DNA of 64,000 nucleotides, taken from assembly GCF_027497195.1 (NCBI RefSeq), contig NZ_CP114905.1, positions 5,405,001 to 5,469,000 of the forward strand, given 5' to 3'. The stretch is from Streptomyces sp. WMMC500 (lineage in GTDB: Bacteria > Actinomycetota > Actinomycetes > Streptomycetales > Streptomycetaceae). Below are positions 46,643 through 55,182 of this stretch, piece after piece (position 1 is the first letter of the stretch; every line of letters starts with the position of its first letter). The translations under genes were made by a program, and so were the position numbers. Below the pieces are notes generated by a model, which was not told the DNA's origin, did no database searches, and was given only the letters and a program-made list of their open reading frames with translations.

Positions 46643-49195
46643 ATGACGCAGCGGGTCGAGACAGCCTCCGACGGCGGCGAGGGGCCGGAGCCGGGCGGTG
46701 GGCCGGGTGGGGCGACAGCCGGGGTGACGGGCGGGGAACCGGGCGGGACGGACGGGAGACCGGACGGGACGGGCGGGAAACCGGGCGGACCAGGGGCAAA
46801 CGGCGCGGCGGCGGCGGCCGTTGCGCGGCGGCACGACGGGCTCACGGCAGCCGAGGTCGCCGAGCGCGTCGCCCGCGGTGAGGTCAACGACGTACCCGTA
46901 CGCTCCTCCCGCTCCACCGCCGACATCGTCCGCGCCAACGTCTTCACCCGCTTCAACGCCATCATCGGCGTCCTGTGGATCATCATGCTGGCCGTCGCGC
47001 CCATCCAGGACAGCCTCTTCGGCTTCGTGATCCTCGCGAACACCGGCATCGGCATCATCCAGGAGCTGCGCGCCAAGAAGACCCTGGACAGCCTCGCCGT
47101 CATCGGCGAGGCCAAGCCGCAGGTCCGCCGCGACGGCCGGACCCAGGAGATCCCCACCGCCGGGATCGTCCTCGGCGACCTCGTCGAGCTGGGCCCCGGC
47201 GACAAGGTCGTCGTCGACGGCGAGGTGCTGGAGTCCGACAGCCTGGAGATCGACGAGTCCCTGCTCACCGGCGAGGCCGACCCCGTCGTCAAGCAGCCGG
47301 GCGACAAGGTGCTCTCCGGCAGCTTCGTCGTCGCCGGCGGCGGCGCGTTCACGGCGACGAAGGTGGGGCGCGAGGCGTACGCCGTGCAACTGGCGGAGGA
47401 GGCGTCGCGCTTCACGCTCGTCCACTCCGAGCTGCGCAGCGGCATCAGCGAGATCCTCAAGTACGTGACGTACATGATGATCCCGGCCGCCATCGGCCTG
47501 GTCATCAGCCAGCTCGTGGTCGAGAACGAGGGCCCGCAGGACGCCATCCGGCGCATGGTCGGCGGCATCGTGCCGATGGTGCCCGAGGGGCTGGTGCTGC
47601 TCACCTCCATGGCGTTCGCGATAGGCGTCATCCGGCTCGGCCGCAAGCAGTGCCTCGTCCAGGAGCTGCCCGCGATCGAGGGCCTCGCGCGCGTCGACGT
47701 CGTCTGCCTCGACAAGACCGGCACCCTCACCGAGGGCGGCATGGACGTCACCGAGCTGCGGCCGCTGGGCGGCGCGGCGGAGGCGGACGTACGGCGGGTG
47801 CTGGGCGCGCTCGGCTCGTCCGACCCGCGGCCGAACGCCAGCCTCCAGGCCCTCATCGAGGCGTACCCGGACACCGAGGAGCTGCACTGCACGGCGTCGC
47901 TGCCGTTCTCCTCCGCGCGCAAGTACAGCGGGGCGGCGTTCGCCGACGCGGGCGGCGTGGGCAGTGACGGCGCGGGGCGTGACGGTGCCGGTACGTGGCT
48001 GCTGGGCGCCCCCGACGTGCTGTTCCCGGCCGGCGACCCCTCCCTCGCCGAGATCGACGACCTCAACGCGCAGGGCCTGCGCGTGCTGCTGCTCGCCCGC
48101 GCCGTACGGGAGCTGGACCACCCGGAGGTGGCCCGCGACGCCGAGCCGACCGCCCTGGTCGTCCTGGAGCAGCGGCTGCGGCCCGACGCCGCCGACACCC
48201 TCCGCTACTTCGCCGAGGAACAGGTCGAGACGAAGATCATCTCGGGCGACAACGCGGTGTCCGTGGGCGCGGTGGCCGCGAAGCTCGGCATGGCGCGCGC
48301 GGACCGTACGGTCGACGCGCGCACGCTGCCCGCGGACCGCGACGAGATGGCCGCCGTCCTCGACGACAACGCGGTCTTCGGTCGCGTCAACCCGCAGCAG
48401 AAGCGGGACATGGTCGGCGCGCTGAAGTCCCGCGGGCACGACGTCGCGATGACGGGCGACGGCGTCAACGACGTGCTGGCGCTGAAGGACGCGGACATCG
48501 GCGTGTCCATGGGCTCGGGCTCGGAGGCGTCGAAGGCCGTCGCGCAGATCGTCCTGCTGAACAACAGCTTCTCCACCCTCCCGTCGGTGGTCGCCGAGGG
48601 CCGCCGGGTCATCGGCAACATCGAGCGGGTCGCGAACCTGTTCCTGGTCAAGACGGTCTACTCGGTGCTGCTCGCGCTGCTCGTCGTCGCCACGCAGGTG
48701 CCGTACCCCTTCCTGCCGCGGCACCTGACGCTGCTGTCGACGCTGACGATCGGCGTGCCGGCGTTCTTCCTGGCGCTGGCGCCGAACAAGGAGCGGGCGC
48801 GGCCGCACTTCGTGCGCCGGGTGATGCGGTACGCCATCCCGGCGGGGCTGATCGCGGGGACGGCGACGTTCCTGACGTACATGCTGGCGCGGCAGCACTA
48901 CACGGGGCGCGGGGCGCTGGACGCGGAGACGTCGGCGGCGACGCTGACGCTGTTCCTGATCGCGATGTGGGTGCTGGGGATCATCGCGCGGCCGTACACC
49001 TGGTGGCGTGTGGGGCTGGTCGCGGCGATGGCGCTGGGGTTCGTGATCGTGCTGGTCACGCCGTGGCTGCAGGAGTTCTTCGCGCTGAAGCTGGTGGGCA
49101 CGCAGATGCCGTGGACCGCCGTGGGGATCGCGGTGGCCTCGGCGGCGCTGCTGGAGTTCGCGTGGCGCTGGGTGACGCGACGGTTCCCGGACTGA
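46643..49195 (+). CDS. P-type cation-transporting ATPase (CtpE-like)
   Basis: 850 residues. A Gly-rich, probably disordered N-terminus of about 60 residues precedes the pump: actuator motif SLLTGEADPV, membrane motif GGIVPMVPEGLVLLTSMAFA (the V-P-E-G ion site of calcium-type pumps), phosphorylation site CLDKTGTLTEGG with Asp357, nucleotide domain with FSSARKYSG, and hinge TGDGVNDVLALKDADIGVSM. About ten membrane segments are present. The sequence around QCLVQELPAIEGLARVDVVC resembles mycobacterial CtpE, a calcium transporter, so Ca2+ transport is the best guess. The terminal segments include FLTYMLARQHYTGRG. Confidence 0.92.
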   Translation: MTQRVETASDGGEGPEPGGGPGGATAGVTGGEPGGTDGRPDGTGGKPGGPGANGAAAAAVARRHDGLTAAEVAERVARGEVNDVPVRSSRSTADIVRANVFTRFNAIIGVLWIIMLAVAPIQDSLFGFVILANTGIGIIQELRAKKTLDSLAVIGEAKPQVRRDGRTQEIPTAGIVLGDLVELGPGDKVVVDGEVLESDSLEIDESLLTGEADPVVKQPGDKVLSGSFVVAGGGAFTATKVGREAYAVQLAEEASRFTLVHSELRSGISEILKYVTYMMIPAAIGLVISQLVVENEGPQDAIRRMVGGIVPMVPEGLVLLTSMAFAIGVIRLGRKQCLVQELPAIEGLARVDVVCLDKTGTLTEGGMDVTELRPLGGAAEADVRRVLGALGSSDPRPNASLQALIEAYPDTEELHCTASLPFSSARKYSGAAFADAGGVGSDGAGRDGAGTWLLGAPDVLFPAGDPSLAEIDDLNAQGLRVLLLARAVRELDHPEVARDAEPTALVVLEQRLRPDAADTLRYFAEEQVETKIISGDNAVSVGAVAAKLGMARADRTVDARTLPADRDEMAAVLDDNAVFGRVNPQQKRDMVGALKSRGHDVAMTGDGVNDVLALKDADIGVSMGSGSEASKAVAQIVLLNNSFSTLPSVVAEGRRVIGNIERVANLFLVKTVYSVLLALLVVATQVPYPFLPRHLTLLSTLTIGVPAFFLALAPNKERARPHFVRRVMRYAIPAGLIAGTATFLTYMLARQHYTGRGALDAETSAATLTLFLIAMWVLGIIARPYTWWRVGLVAAMALGFVIVLVTPWLQEFFALKLVGTQMPWTAVGIAVASAALLEFAWRWVTRRFPD

Positions 49196-49281
49196 GGCGG
49201 CGGCGGTGTCCGGCGGGCGGTACGGGCGGGGCGTAACGGTGAGGCGGGTCTCGGCGAGGTGCTCCCCGTGAGGTGCTCCCC

Positions 49282-49875
49282 GTGAGGCTGTTCGCCGCCG
49301 TGATCCCGCCGGCGGAGGTGCTCGCGGAGCTGGCGGAGGCGGTGGGGCGGCTGCGCGGGCTGCCGGGCGCCGGGCGGCTGCGCTGGGTGCAGCCGGAGGG
49401 GTGGCACGTCACGGTGGCGTTCTACGGAGAGGTGCCGGCCGGCTCCGTCGGGGAACTCGGCGAACGGCTGGCGCGGGCGGCACGGCGCCGCGGGCCGGTC
49501 GGGCTGGGGCTGGCCGGGGGCGGGCGGTTCGCCGACACGGCGCTGTGGACGGGGGCGTCGGGCGACGTCGAGGAGCTGAGCCGGCTCGCGGCGGGCGCGG
49601 CGGCGGCGGGGCGCCGCACGCGGGGGATGCCGCCGGAGCTGCGCCGCGCCCCGGAGCGCCGCTACCACCCGCACCTGACCCTGGCCCGCCAGAACCACGG
49701 CGGCGGCACGGACCTGACCCCGTTCACGTACGCCCTGCGGGACTTCACCACCCCGCAGCACCCGGTCCCGTCCCTCACCCTGATCCGCAGCCATCCCCCA
49801 CCCCCGGGCCATCCGGGCGCCCAGCCGGACTACGAACCCCTGGCCAGGTGGCCCCTGGGGGTGGGTGGGGCGTAG
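49282..49875 (+). CDS. thpR: RNA 2',3'-cyclic phosphodiesterase (ThpR/LigT family)
   Basis: 197 residues. The two catalytic HxTx motifs are WHVTVAFYGEV (about residue 42) and HPHLTLARQN (about residue 134). The N-terminus VRLFAAVIPPAEVLAELAEA is typical. These 2H phosphoesterases open 2',3'-cyclic phosphates on RNA ends. The start region is duplicated: a 14-bp unit gaggtgctccccgt occurs at 49256-49269 and 49270-49283, creating alternative GTG starts at 49273 and 49282; I prefer 49282, where homology begins. The C-terminus is Pro-rich (SHPPPPGHPGAQPDYEP). Confidence 0.88.
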   Translation: MRLFAAVIPPAEVLAELAEAVGRLRGLPGAGRLRWVQPEGWHVTVAFYGEVPAGSVGELGERLARAARRRGPVGLGLAGGGRFADTALWTGASGDVEELSRLAAGAAAAGRRTRGMPPELRRAPERRYHPHLTLARQNHGGGTDLTPFTYALRDFTTPQHPVPSLTLIRSHPPPPGHPGAQPDYEPLARWPLGVGGA

Positions 49876-49883
49876 GCAGACGC

Positions 49884-50474
49884 TCAGTCGCGGGGGAACT
49901 CGTCGGTCGACAGCTTGAGCCCGACGGGGGTGTCGGTGAGATCGATCTGCTCACCGAAGTCGAGGGTGAGTTCGCTGCGGTACTCACCGTCCCTGGGCAC
50001 CTTGTAGAGATGGCACTTGCCCGTGTACGGGTCGGCGATCAGATAGACCGGCACGCCGGCGGTGGCGTATGCCGCCTTCTTCGGGCCGTAGTCGTTGGTA
50101 GCGGTCGTCCTGGAGATCACCTCGGCCACGAACTCCACGTCCTGCGGGCGCCAGCGGCCCCTCCTCCCGCGCACGGCGTTCTCTGCCAGCGCGGTGACGT
50201 CGGAGGCGAAGCCGTTCAGGTAACCGGGGTAGTCGATGCGGACGTCGGAGGCGATGCGCTTCCGGGGGTACTGGCCGCGCAGTTGCTCGATGATGGCCAG
50301 CGTGATCTCCCAGTGCGTGTGCCGCTGCGGCGACATGCAGATCTTCCCCTCGACGATCTCAACCTTGTATCCCTCGGGGACGGGCATGCGCTCCAGCCAC
50401 TCGAACATCATGTCGAGGGTGAGCTCTTCGCTCTGGTCGGCCATCTCGATCCTGTCGGTCTCCACGACGGTCAT
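49884..50474 (-). CDS. Uma2-family (DUF820) putative endonuclease
   Basis: 196 residues from ATG 50474 with GGGGAGGAG upstream. The Uma2 restriction-endonuclease-like core is visible: MFEWLERMPVPEGYKVEIVE, GKICMSPQRHTHWEITLAII, SDVRIDYPGYLNGFASDVTA, DVEFVAEVISRTTATNDYGP and KKAAYATAGVPVYLIADPY. E-V-E and D-V-x-F-V-x-E-V fit a PD-(D/E)xK site. Streptomycetes carry many such genes; their role is unknown. Its 3' end lies 8 bp from the thpR 3' end. Confidence 0.88.
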   Translation of the reverse strand: MTVVETDRIEMADQSEELTLDMMFEWLERMPVPEGYKVEIVEGKICMSPQRHTHWEITLAIIEQLRGQYPRKRIASDVRIDYPGYLNGFASDVTALAENAVRGRRGRWRPQDVEFVAEVISRTTATNDYGPKKAAYATAGVPVYLIADPYTGKCHLYKVPRDGEYRSELTLDFGEQIDLTDTPVGLKLSTDEFPRD

Positions 50475-50610
50475 CGTGCCGCTCCTCCCCGCTGCAGCCC
50501 AACACCGCAGCCGGTAGTACAACGATACTCACGGTGAGTCGTCACGGCCCGTTACCGCCGCCCCGGGCCCGCCGCCCCGCGCGGAGCGGCGGGCCCGTAA
50601 GCTCGTACGC

Positions 50611-50700
50611 GTGAACGCCAAGACCCGCATCCGCGTCGTCAGCGCCACGCTCGTGCTGATCTTCGCCGTCGTCGCCGTCGCCGCCGCCTTCGGCGGCTGA
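50611..50700 (+). CDS. 29-residue putative single-helix membrane peptide
   Basis: A GTG-initiated ORF of 30 codons encodes VNAKTRIRVVSATLVLIFAV followed by VAVAAAFGG. The pattern is a short basic N-terminus and one hydrophobic helix of about 20 residues. No strong ribosome-binding site is visible; GTAAGCTCGTACGC precedes it. It resembles the tiny membrane peptides common in streptomycetes, but I do not recognise a family. Confidence 0.5.
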   Translation: MNAKTRIRVVSATLVLIFAVVAVAAAFGG

Positions 50701-50720
50701 GTCCTCCGGCTACGGGACGC

Positions 50721-50789
50721 TCACCAGGCGAACGCCTCCGGTGACGGACCCGTGCCCGGGAAGATCTCGTCGAGCGACGCCAGCAGCTC
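50721..50789 (-). pseudogene. 3' remnant of an aldo/keto reductase gene, inverted
   Basis: On the minus strand this encodes ELLASLDEIFPGTGPSPEAF, then AW and a TGA stop. It is nearly the same as the C-terminus of the intact aldo/keto reductase whose gene ends at 51926 (ELLASLDEIFPGPGPSPEAF, then AW). The similarity stops just upstream of position 50789, with no further reductase sequence. A paralogous gene has been lost except for its last 22 codons. Confidence 0.8.
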
Positions 50790-50901
50790 GTGCAAGGCGC
50801 GCCGAGGGCGAGAGCAGCACCATCGCCAGGGCCCTGTCCCGCGTGACCCTGTATCGGCGTCTCGCGGACAAGCCCCTGACGGCCCGCTCGTGGCGCTCTT
50901 G

Positions 50902-50919
50902 CTTGGAGCGCGCTCGAAG
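50902..50919. promoter_or_regulatory. MerR-type operator palindrome upstream of aldo/keto reductase
   Basis: CTTGGAGCGCGCTCGAAG is an 18-bp inverted repeat with one mismatched pair, 17 bp before the reductase ATG. The CTTGGAG/CTCCAAG half-site form is that bound by many MerR-family activators. No MerR gene is in this window, so the regulator would act in trans. Confidence 0.55.
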
Positions 50920-50936
50920 CAGTTGGCTTACGGCCT

Positions 50937-51926
50937 ATGAAGTACACACAGCTCGGACGTGCCGGACTCAAGGTCAGCCGACTCGTGCTCGGCACGATGA
51001 ACTTCGGCCCGCAGACAGACGAAGCAACCAGTCACGGCATCATGGATGCAGCCCTCGACGCAGGTCTGAACTTCGTCGACACGGCCAATGTCTATGGGTG
51101 GGGCGAGAACAAGGGGCGTACCGAGGAGATCATCGGTAGCTGGTTCGCCAAGGGTGGTGGGCGTCGCGACAAGACGGTCCTGGCCACCAAGGTCTTCGGG
51201 AACATGGCGGCCCACGGTGACGCCTGGCCCAACCACGACCGGCTCAGCGCGGTGAACATCCGCCGCGCTGTGGAAGCATCCCTGAAGCGGCTGCAGACCG
51301 ACTACATCGACCTGTACCAGTTCCACCACATCGACCGGCCGACGCCCTTCGAGGAGATCTGGCAGGCCATCGAGGTACTGATCAAGCAGGGCAAGATCCT
51401 TTATGCGGGCTCCTCCAACTTTCCCGGCTACAAGATCGCCCAGGCCAACGAGATCGCCGGGCGCCATGGCGGCATGGGGCTGATCAGCGAGCAGTGTCTC
51501 TACAACCTGGCCGAGCGCCGTGCCGAGATGGAGGTCATCCCGGCTGCGCGGGACTACGGCCTTGGCGTCATCCCGTGGTCCCCGCTGCACGGCGGACTGC
51601 TCGGCGGCGTCCTCAAGAAGGATGCCGAGGGCAAGCGCCGCAGGGATGGCCGCAGTGCAAGCGCCCTGGAGAACACGAAGGTACGCGAGCAGGTCCAGGC
51701 CTACGAGGACCTCCTCGACAAGCACGGCCTGGAACCCGGAGAGACCGCGCTTGCCTGGCTGCTCACCCGCCCCGGCGTGACCGGCCCGATCGTCGGCCCA
51801 CGCACGCAGGCACAACTGGACTCGGCGCTGCGCGCGGTCGAGCTGGAGTTGAGCGAGGAGCTGCTGGCGTCCCTTGACGAGATCTTCCCCGGTCCCGGCC
51901 CGTCTCCCGAGGCCTTCGCATGGTGA
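50937..51926 (+). CDS. Aldo/keto reductase
   Basis: 329 residues, full length. It begins MKYTQLGRAGLKVSRLVLGT. The catalytic tetrad is in place: Asp in NFVDTANVYGWGENKGRTEE (with Tyr), Lys in TVLATKVFG, His in YQFHHIDRPTPFEE. The NADPH site near the C-terminus reads GVTGPIVGPRTQAQLDSAL. The enzyme reduces aldehydes or ketones in the cytoplasm; the substrate is unknown. No Shine-Dalgarno is evident, so it may be read from a leaderless or very short transcript. Codon choice is less GC3-extreme than in neighbours and a paralogue remnant lies just upstream inverted, so the gene may have been acquired by recombination. Confidence 0.93.
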   Translation: MKYTQLGRAGLKVSRLVLGTMNFGPQTDEATSHGIMDAALDAGLNFVDTANVYGWGENKGRTEEIIGSWFAKGGGRRDKTVLATKVFGNMAAHGDAWPNHDRLSAVNIRRAVEASLKRLQTDYIDLYQFHHIDRPTPFEEIWQAIEVLIKQGKILYAGSSNFPGYKIAQANEIAGRHGGMGLISEQCLYNLAERRAEMEVIPAARDYGLGVIPWSPLHGGLLGGVLKKDAEGKRRRDGRSASALENTKVREQVQAYEDLLDKHGLEPGETALAWLLTRPGVTGPIVGPRTQAQLDSALRAVELELSEELLASLDEIFPGPGPSPEAFAW

Positions 51927-52151
51927 GGTAGCAGGTCGGAGTGAAGTGTCGGCGCCTTCTGCCTGCGCTCGAAGCGGGTCGGAGGCGGCGGCCCTCTCGT
52001 CTTCGCCGGGGTTCCGTAGGGGCGGTGAGTGTCAGCGATGGCCACCTTGTCGCCAGGCTTCAGGGCCGCTGTGTGGCGCAAGCGCAACGCGGCCGCCCCG
52101 CAGGCGCATCCGGCCCGTGTGCCGGCGCGGGCGCATGGCAGGCTTGGCGCC

Positions 52152-53165
52152 ATGCGCGCCCACCGCCTGCCGACCGCAGCCGCCCTGTTCACCGCGGCGG
52201 CGGTGGCGACCTCCGCCGCGTACGCCCCGCCCGCCGCGGCGCAGGACGACGTGATCCTCACCGACCCGAGGATCACGGAGTCCAGCGGTCTGGCCGCCAG
52301 CCGGCAGCACGAGGACGTGTACTGGACGCACAACGACTCCGACGACGGCCCGTACGTCTACGCCGTGGACGGCGAGACCGGCGAGACGCTGGCGACGCTC
52401 ACGCTGCGCGGCATAGGGGAACCGCGCGACGTCGAGGCGATCTCCCTCGGGCCGGACAACCAGCTCTACGTCGGCGACATCGGCGACAACATGAACGGCT
52501 CCTGGTCGTACGTGTGGGTCTACCGCTTCCCGGAGCCGAAGCGGCTCGCGGACGCGACCGTGGACGCCGTGCAGTACGAGGCGCAGTACGAGGACGGGCC
52601 GCGGGACGCGGAGGCGCTGATGGTGCACCCGAAGACGGGGCGGGTGTACGTGGTGAGCAAGAAGGAGGACGGGGGCGCGGCGCTGTACGCGGGTCCCGAG
52701 GAGCTGGCGACGGGGTCGATGAACATCTTCCGGCGGGTCGCGCCGGTCAACCTGTGGGTGACGGACGGGGCGTTCTCGCCGGACGGTACGCGGATGGCGC
52801 TGCGCAGTTACGTCGGCGGGCGGATGTACCGGTTCGAGGACGGCAGGCCGGAGGAGGACGGGCGGCTGGACGTGCCGCTGCAGACGCAGGGCGAGTCGAT
52901 GACGTACACCGCGGACGGGTCGGCGATCGTGTTCGGGAGCGAGGGGGAGCAGAGCGACCTGGTCTGGCGGGAGGCCGAGGGGGGCGGGTCGTCGTCGGAG
53001 TCGGGGGGCACGGGTGCGTCGGGGGACGGGGCCGGGGACGACGGGAGCGGCGCGGGGGACGACGAGGAGCGCGGCACGGTGAAGACGGTGCTGCTGGTGG
53101 CCGGGGGTGTCGCCGTGGTGCTGGGGCTGCGCCGCGCGCTGTCGGGGCGCCCGCGACGGGACTGA
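52152..53165 (+). CDS. Secreted, C-terminally anchored beta-propeller-like protein
   Basis: 337 residues from ATG 52152. The signal peptide is MRAHRLPTAAALFTAAAVAT, continuing to a probable cleavage near AYAPPAAAQ. The extracytoplasmic part has repeated propeller-like strands: TESSGLAASRQHEDVYWTHN, NQLYVGDIGDNMNGSWSYVW, DAEALMVHPKTGRVYVVSKK, VTDGAFSPDGTRMALRSYVG. A Gly/Ser/Asp linker and a single membrane helix (TVKTVLLVAGGVAVVLGL) with a basic tail follow, so the protein is probably exposed on the cell surface and membrane-anchored. The function is not known. It stands alone between the reductase and the TetR gene. Confidence 0.82.
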   Translation: MRAHRLPTAAALFTAAAVATSAAYAPPAAAQDDVILTDPRITESSGLAASRQHEDVYWTHNDSDDGPYVYAVDGETGETLATLTLRGIGEPRDVEAISLGPDNQLYVGDIGDNMNGSWSYVWVYRFPEPKRLADATVDAVQYEAQYEDGPRDAEALMVHPKTGRVYVVSKKEDGGAALYAGPEELATGSMNIFRRVAPVNLWVTDGAFSPDGTRMALRSYVGGRMYRFEDGRPEEDGRLDVPLQTQGESMTYTADGSAIVFGSEGEQSDLVWREAEGGGSSSESGGTGASGDGAGDDGSGAGDDEERGTVKTVLLVAGGVAVVLGLRRALSGRPRRD

Positions 53166-53192
53166 GCGGGGGAGGTACGGGGGCGCGCCGCG

Positions 53193-54047
53193 TCAGGCCG
53201 ATTCCTCCCGGGTCCCCTCGCGGCACTCCTCCCGCCTGTCCCGCTGGCCGAAGGCGCCGTCGGCGACCGGCGGCGGGGTCCACCCCGTCTCGCGGCGGTG
53301 TTCGAGCAGGGCCTCCAGGCCGTCGAGCATCCGGTCCGTCGCGAACACGAACGTCTCCTGGTCCAGGGCGGAGAAGGAGTCGTCGGCCAGCTTCGCGATC
53401 CTCGGATAGCGCCCGGACGTCATCGCGGACTCCAGCGCCGGAGACTGCGCCTCCCAGAACTCCTGGTCGCTGATCCCGGTCCGCTCCTCCGCCTGCTTGG
53501 CGTTGACGTGCACCCGGGCGAGGCCGGCGGCGGTGCAGTCCAGCGAGGTGACGAAGCCGACCTTCTCCTGGTCGGTGAGGAGCAGTCCGTCGAAGCCGCT
53601 GAGGGCCAGCTCGAAGGAGTCCAGCCCGTTGGGGCCGAGCACGGGCCGGCCCTGGTCGACGTGGAGCAGCCACGGGTGCTCCAGGTAGTGCTCCCAGAGG
53701 GAGTCGGCCAGTTCCCGCAGCCGGGCCCGCCAGGTCGGCCGGCTCCGGAAGCGTTCGACGTCCTCCGGCTCGACCGAGCCGACGGCGTCGAGCATCAGGT
53801 CGAGCAGCTCGGCCTTGCCGGGCACGTGCCGGTACAGCGACATGGTGCCCACGCCCAGTTGTCCGGCGATCTTGCGCATCGAGACCGCCTCCAGCCCTTC
53901 GGCGTCCGCTATGCGGATCGCCGCGAAGACGATCCGGTCCACGGAGATGCCGGGCTTCGGACCGCGCTTGCCGCGCTCGTCGATGCCCCAGAGCAGCGCC
54001 ATGCTGCGGCTGAGGTCGCCGTCGCCGCTGTGTTCCCTTGCCGCCAT
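53193..54047 (-). CDS. TetR-family regulator of the adjacent ABC exporter
   Basis: 284 residues from ATG 54047; a second ATG at 54002 is possible. After a GKRGPKPGISVDRI linker comes the helix-turn-helix: AAIRIADAEGLEAVSMRKIA, then GQLGVGTMSLYRHVPGKAEL. The C-terminal TetR_C domain contains WRARLRELADSLWEHYLEHP and GFDGLLLTDQEKVGFVTSLD, the pattern of regulators beside DrrAB-type exporters. It is divergent from the exporter genes across an 85-bp spacer with a perfect palindrome, and is inferred to repress them until a drug-like ligand binds. Confidence 0.9.
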   Translation of the reverse strand: MAAREHSGDGDLSRSMALLWGIDERGKRGPKPGISVDRIVFAAIRIADAEGLEAVSMRKIAGQLGVGTMSLYRHVPGKAELLDLMLDAVGSVEPEDVERFRSRPTWRARLRELADSLWEHYLEHPWLLHVDQGRPVLGPNGLDSFELALSGFDGLLLTDQEKVGFVTSLDCTAAGLARVHVNAKQAEERTGISDQEFWEAQSPALESAMTSGRYPRIAKLADDSFSALDQETFVFATDRMLDGLEALLEHRRETGWTPPPVADGAFGQRDRREECREGTREESA

Positions 54048-54099
54048 GGAAACGAGTCTAGCTGCGCACTTGCCATCTGCGTACACCGTATGCGTAAAT

Positions 54100-54114
54100 G
54101 AGTACGGCGTACTC
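54100..54114. promoter_or_regulatory. TetR operator palindrome between tetR and ABC genes
   Basis: GAGTACggcGTACTC is a perfect 6+6 inverted repeat. A related, weaker GTACACCGTAT element starts at 54081. The palindrome lies 18 bp before the exporter start, next to the AT-rich part of the divergent spacer. Confidence 0.7.
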
Positions 54115-54132
54115 AGATAGGGGAGGAAGAGC

Positions 54133-55182
54133 GTGAAGGCAAGCTCGGCCGACGCCGTCGTGGCGGACGGCGTGCAGAAGCGCTACGGAGAGAAGCGGGC
54201 CCTCGCCGGCTTCGACCTGACCGTGCCGTACGGGACGGTTTACGGCCTGCTGGGTCCCAACGGCGCCGGCAAGACCACGGCGGTGCGGATCCTGTCCACC
54301 CTCATCCGCCTGGACGGCGGCCAGGCCCGCGTCGGCGGGTTCGACGTGATGAAGGAGCCGGTCAAGGTGCGCCGGCGGATCGGCCTCGCCGGGCAGTACG
54401 CGGCGGTGGACGAGGTGCTGACCGGGCGGCAGAACCTGGAGATGTTCGCCCGGCTGTTCCACCTCGGCTCCCGGCGCGCCCGCGAGCGCGCGGCGGAGCT
54501 GCTGGAGCAGTTCGGGCTGACCGAGGCCGCGGACAAGGGCGCCAAGGAGTACAGCGGCGGCATGCGGCGCCGGCTCGACCTGGCGTCGAGCATGATCCTC
54601 GCGCCGGACGTGCTGTTCATGGACGAGCCGACGACCGGCCTCGACCCGCGCGGCCGCGGCGAGGTCTGGGAGGCGGTGCGGGACCTGGTGGCCGGCGGCA
54701 CGACGGTGCTGCTGACGACGCAGTATCTGGACGAGGCCGACAAGCTCGCCGACCGCATCGCCGTCATCGACGAGGGCCGGACGATCGCGGACGACACCCC
54801 GGCCGCGCTCAAGAACAAGGTGGGCGGCGACCGTATCGAGGTCGTCGTCGGCTCCGCCGAGGAGATTCCGGACGCGGTGAAGGCCGTCGCCCGGGTCTCC
54901 GGCGCCGACCCGGCCATCGACCTGGAGGAGCTGCGGGTGCACGGCGCGGTCACCGACCGGGTCGCGGCGCTGACGGAGGTGGCGCGCACGCTGCAGGACG
55001 ACGGGGTCGCGGTGGACGACATAGCGCTGCGGCGGCCCACGCTCGACGACGTGTTCCTGAGCCTGACCGGCCACACCGCGGCGGAGTCGGAGTCGGCGGA
55101 GAGCGCGGGCGGCAAGGAGAGCAGGAAGGCGAAGAAGGAGAGCGGGAAGGACGGCAGGAAAGAGGAGGCCCCGGTCGTATGA
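54133..55182 (+). CDS. ABC transporter ATPase, DrrA-like (antibiotic export)
   Basis: 349 residues from GTG 54133 with GGGAGGAAG upstream. Walker A is [17 protein letters not shown] (about residues 37-53), the signature is [15 protein letters not shown], Walker B is [15 protein letters not shown], and a switch His is replaced by Gln in [10 protein letters not shown], as in DrrA. The C-terminal DUF4162-like extension ends [17 protein letters not shown], also a DrrA hallmark, plus a Lys/Glu/Ser-rich tail. It powers export together with the following permease. The overlap with the next gene is ATGA. Confidence 0.95.
   Translation: MKASSADAVVADGVQKRYGEKRALAGFDLTVPYGTVYGLLGPNGAGKTTAVRILSTLIRLDGGQARVGGFDVMKEPVKVRRRIGLAGQYAAVDEVLTGRQNLEMFARLFHLGSRRARERAAELLEQFGLTEAADKGAKEYSGGMRRRLDLASSMILAPDVLFMDEPTTGLDPRGRGEVWEAVRDLVAGGTTVLLTTQYLDEADKLADRIAVIDEGRTIADDTPAALKNKVGGDRIEVVVGSAEEIPDAVKAVARVSGADPAIDLEELRVHGAVTDRVAALTEVARTLQDDGVAVDDIALRRPTLDDVFLSLTGHTAAESESAESAGGKESRKAKKESGKDGRKEEAPVV

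Noticed and set aside
49884..50474. Uma2 endonuclease considered as part of a restriction or defence system
   Set aside because: It stands alone without a methylase or other partner; Uma2 genes are abundant and scattered in streptomycetes.
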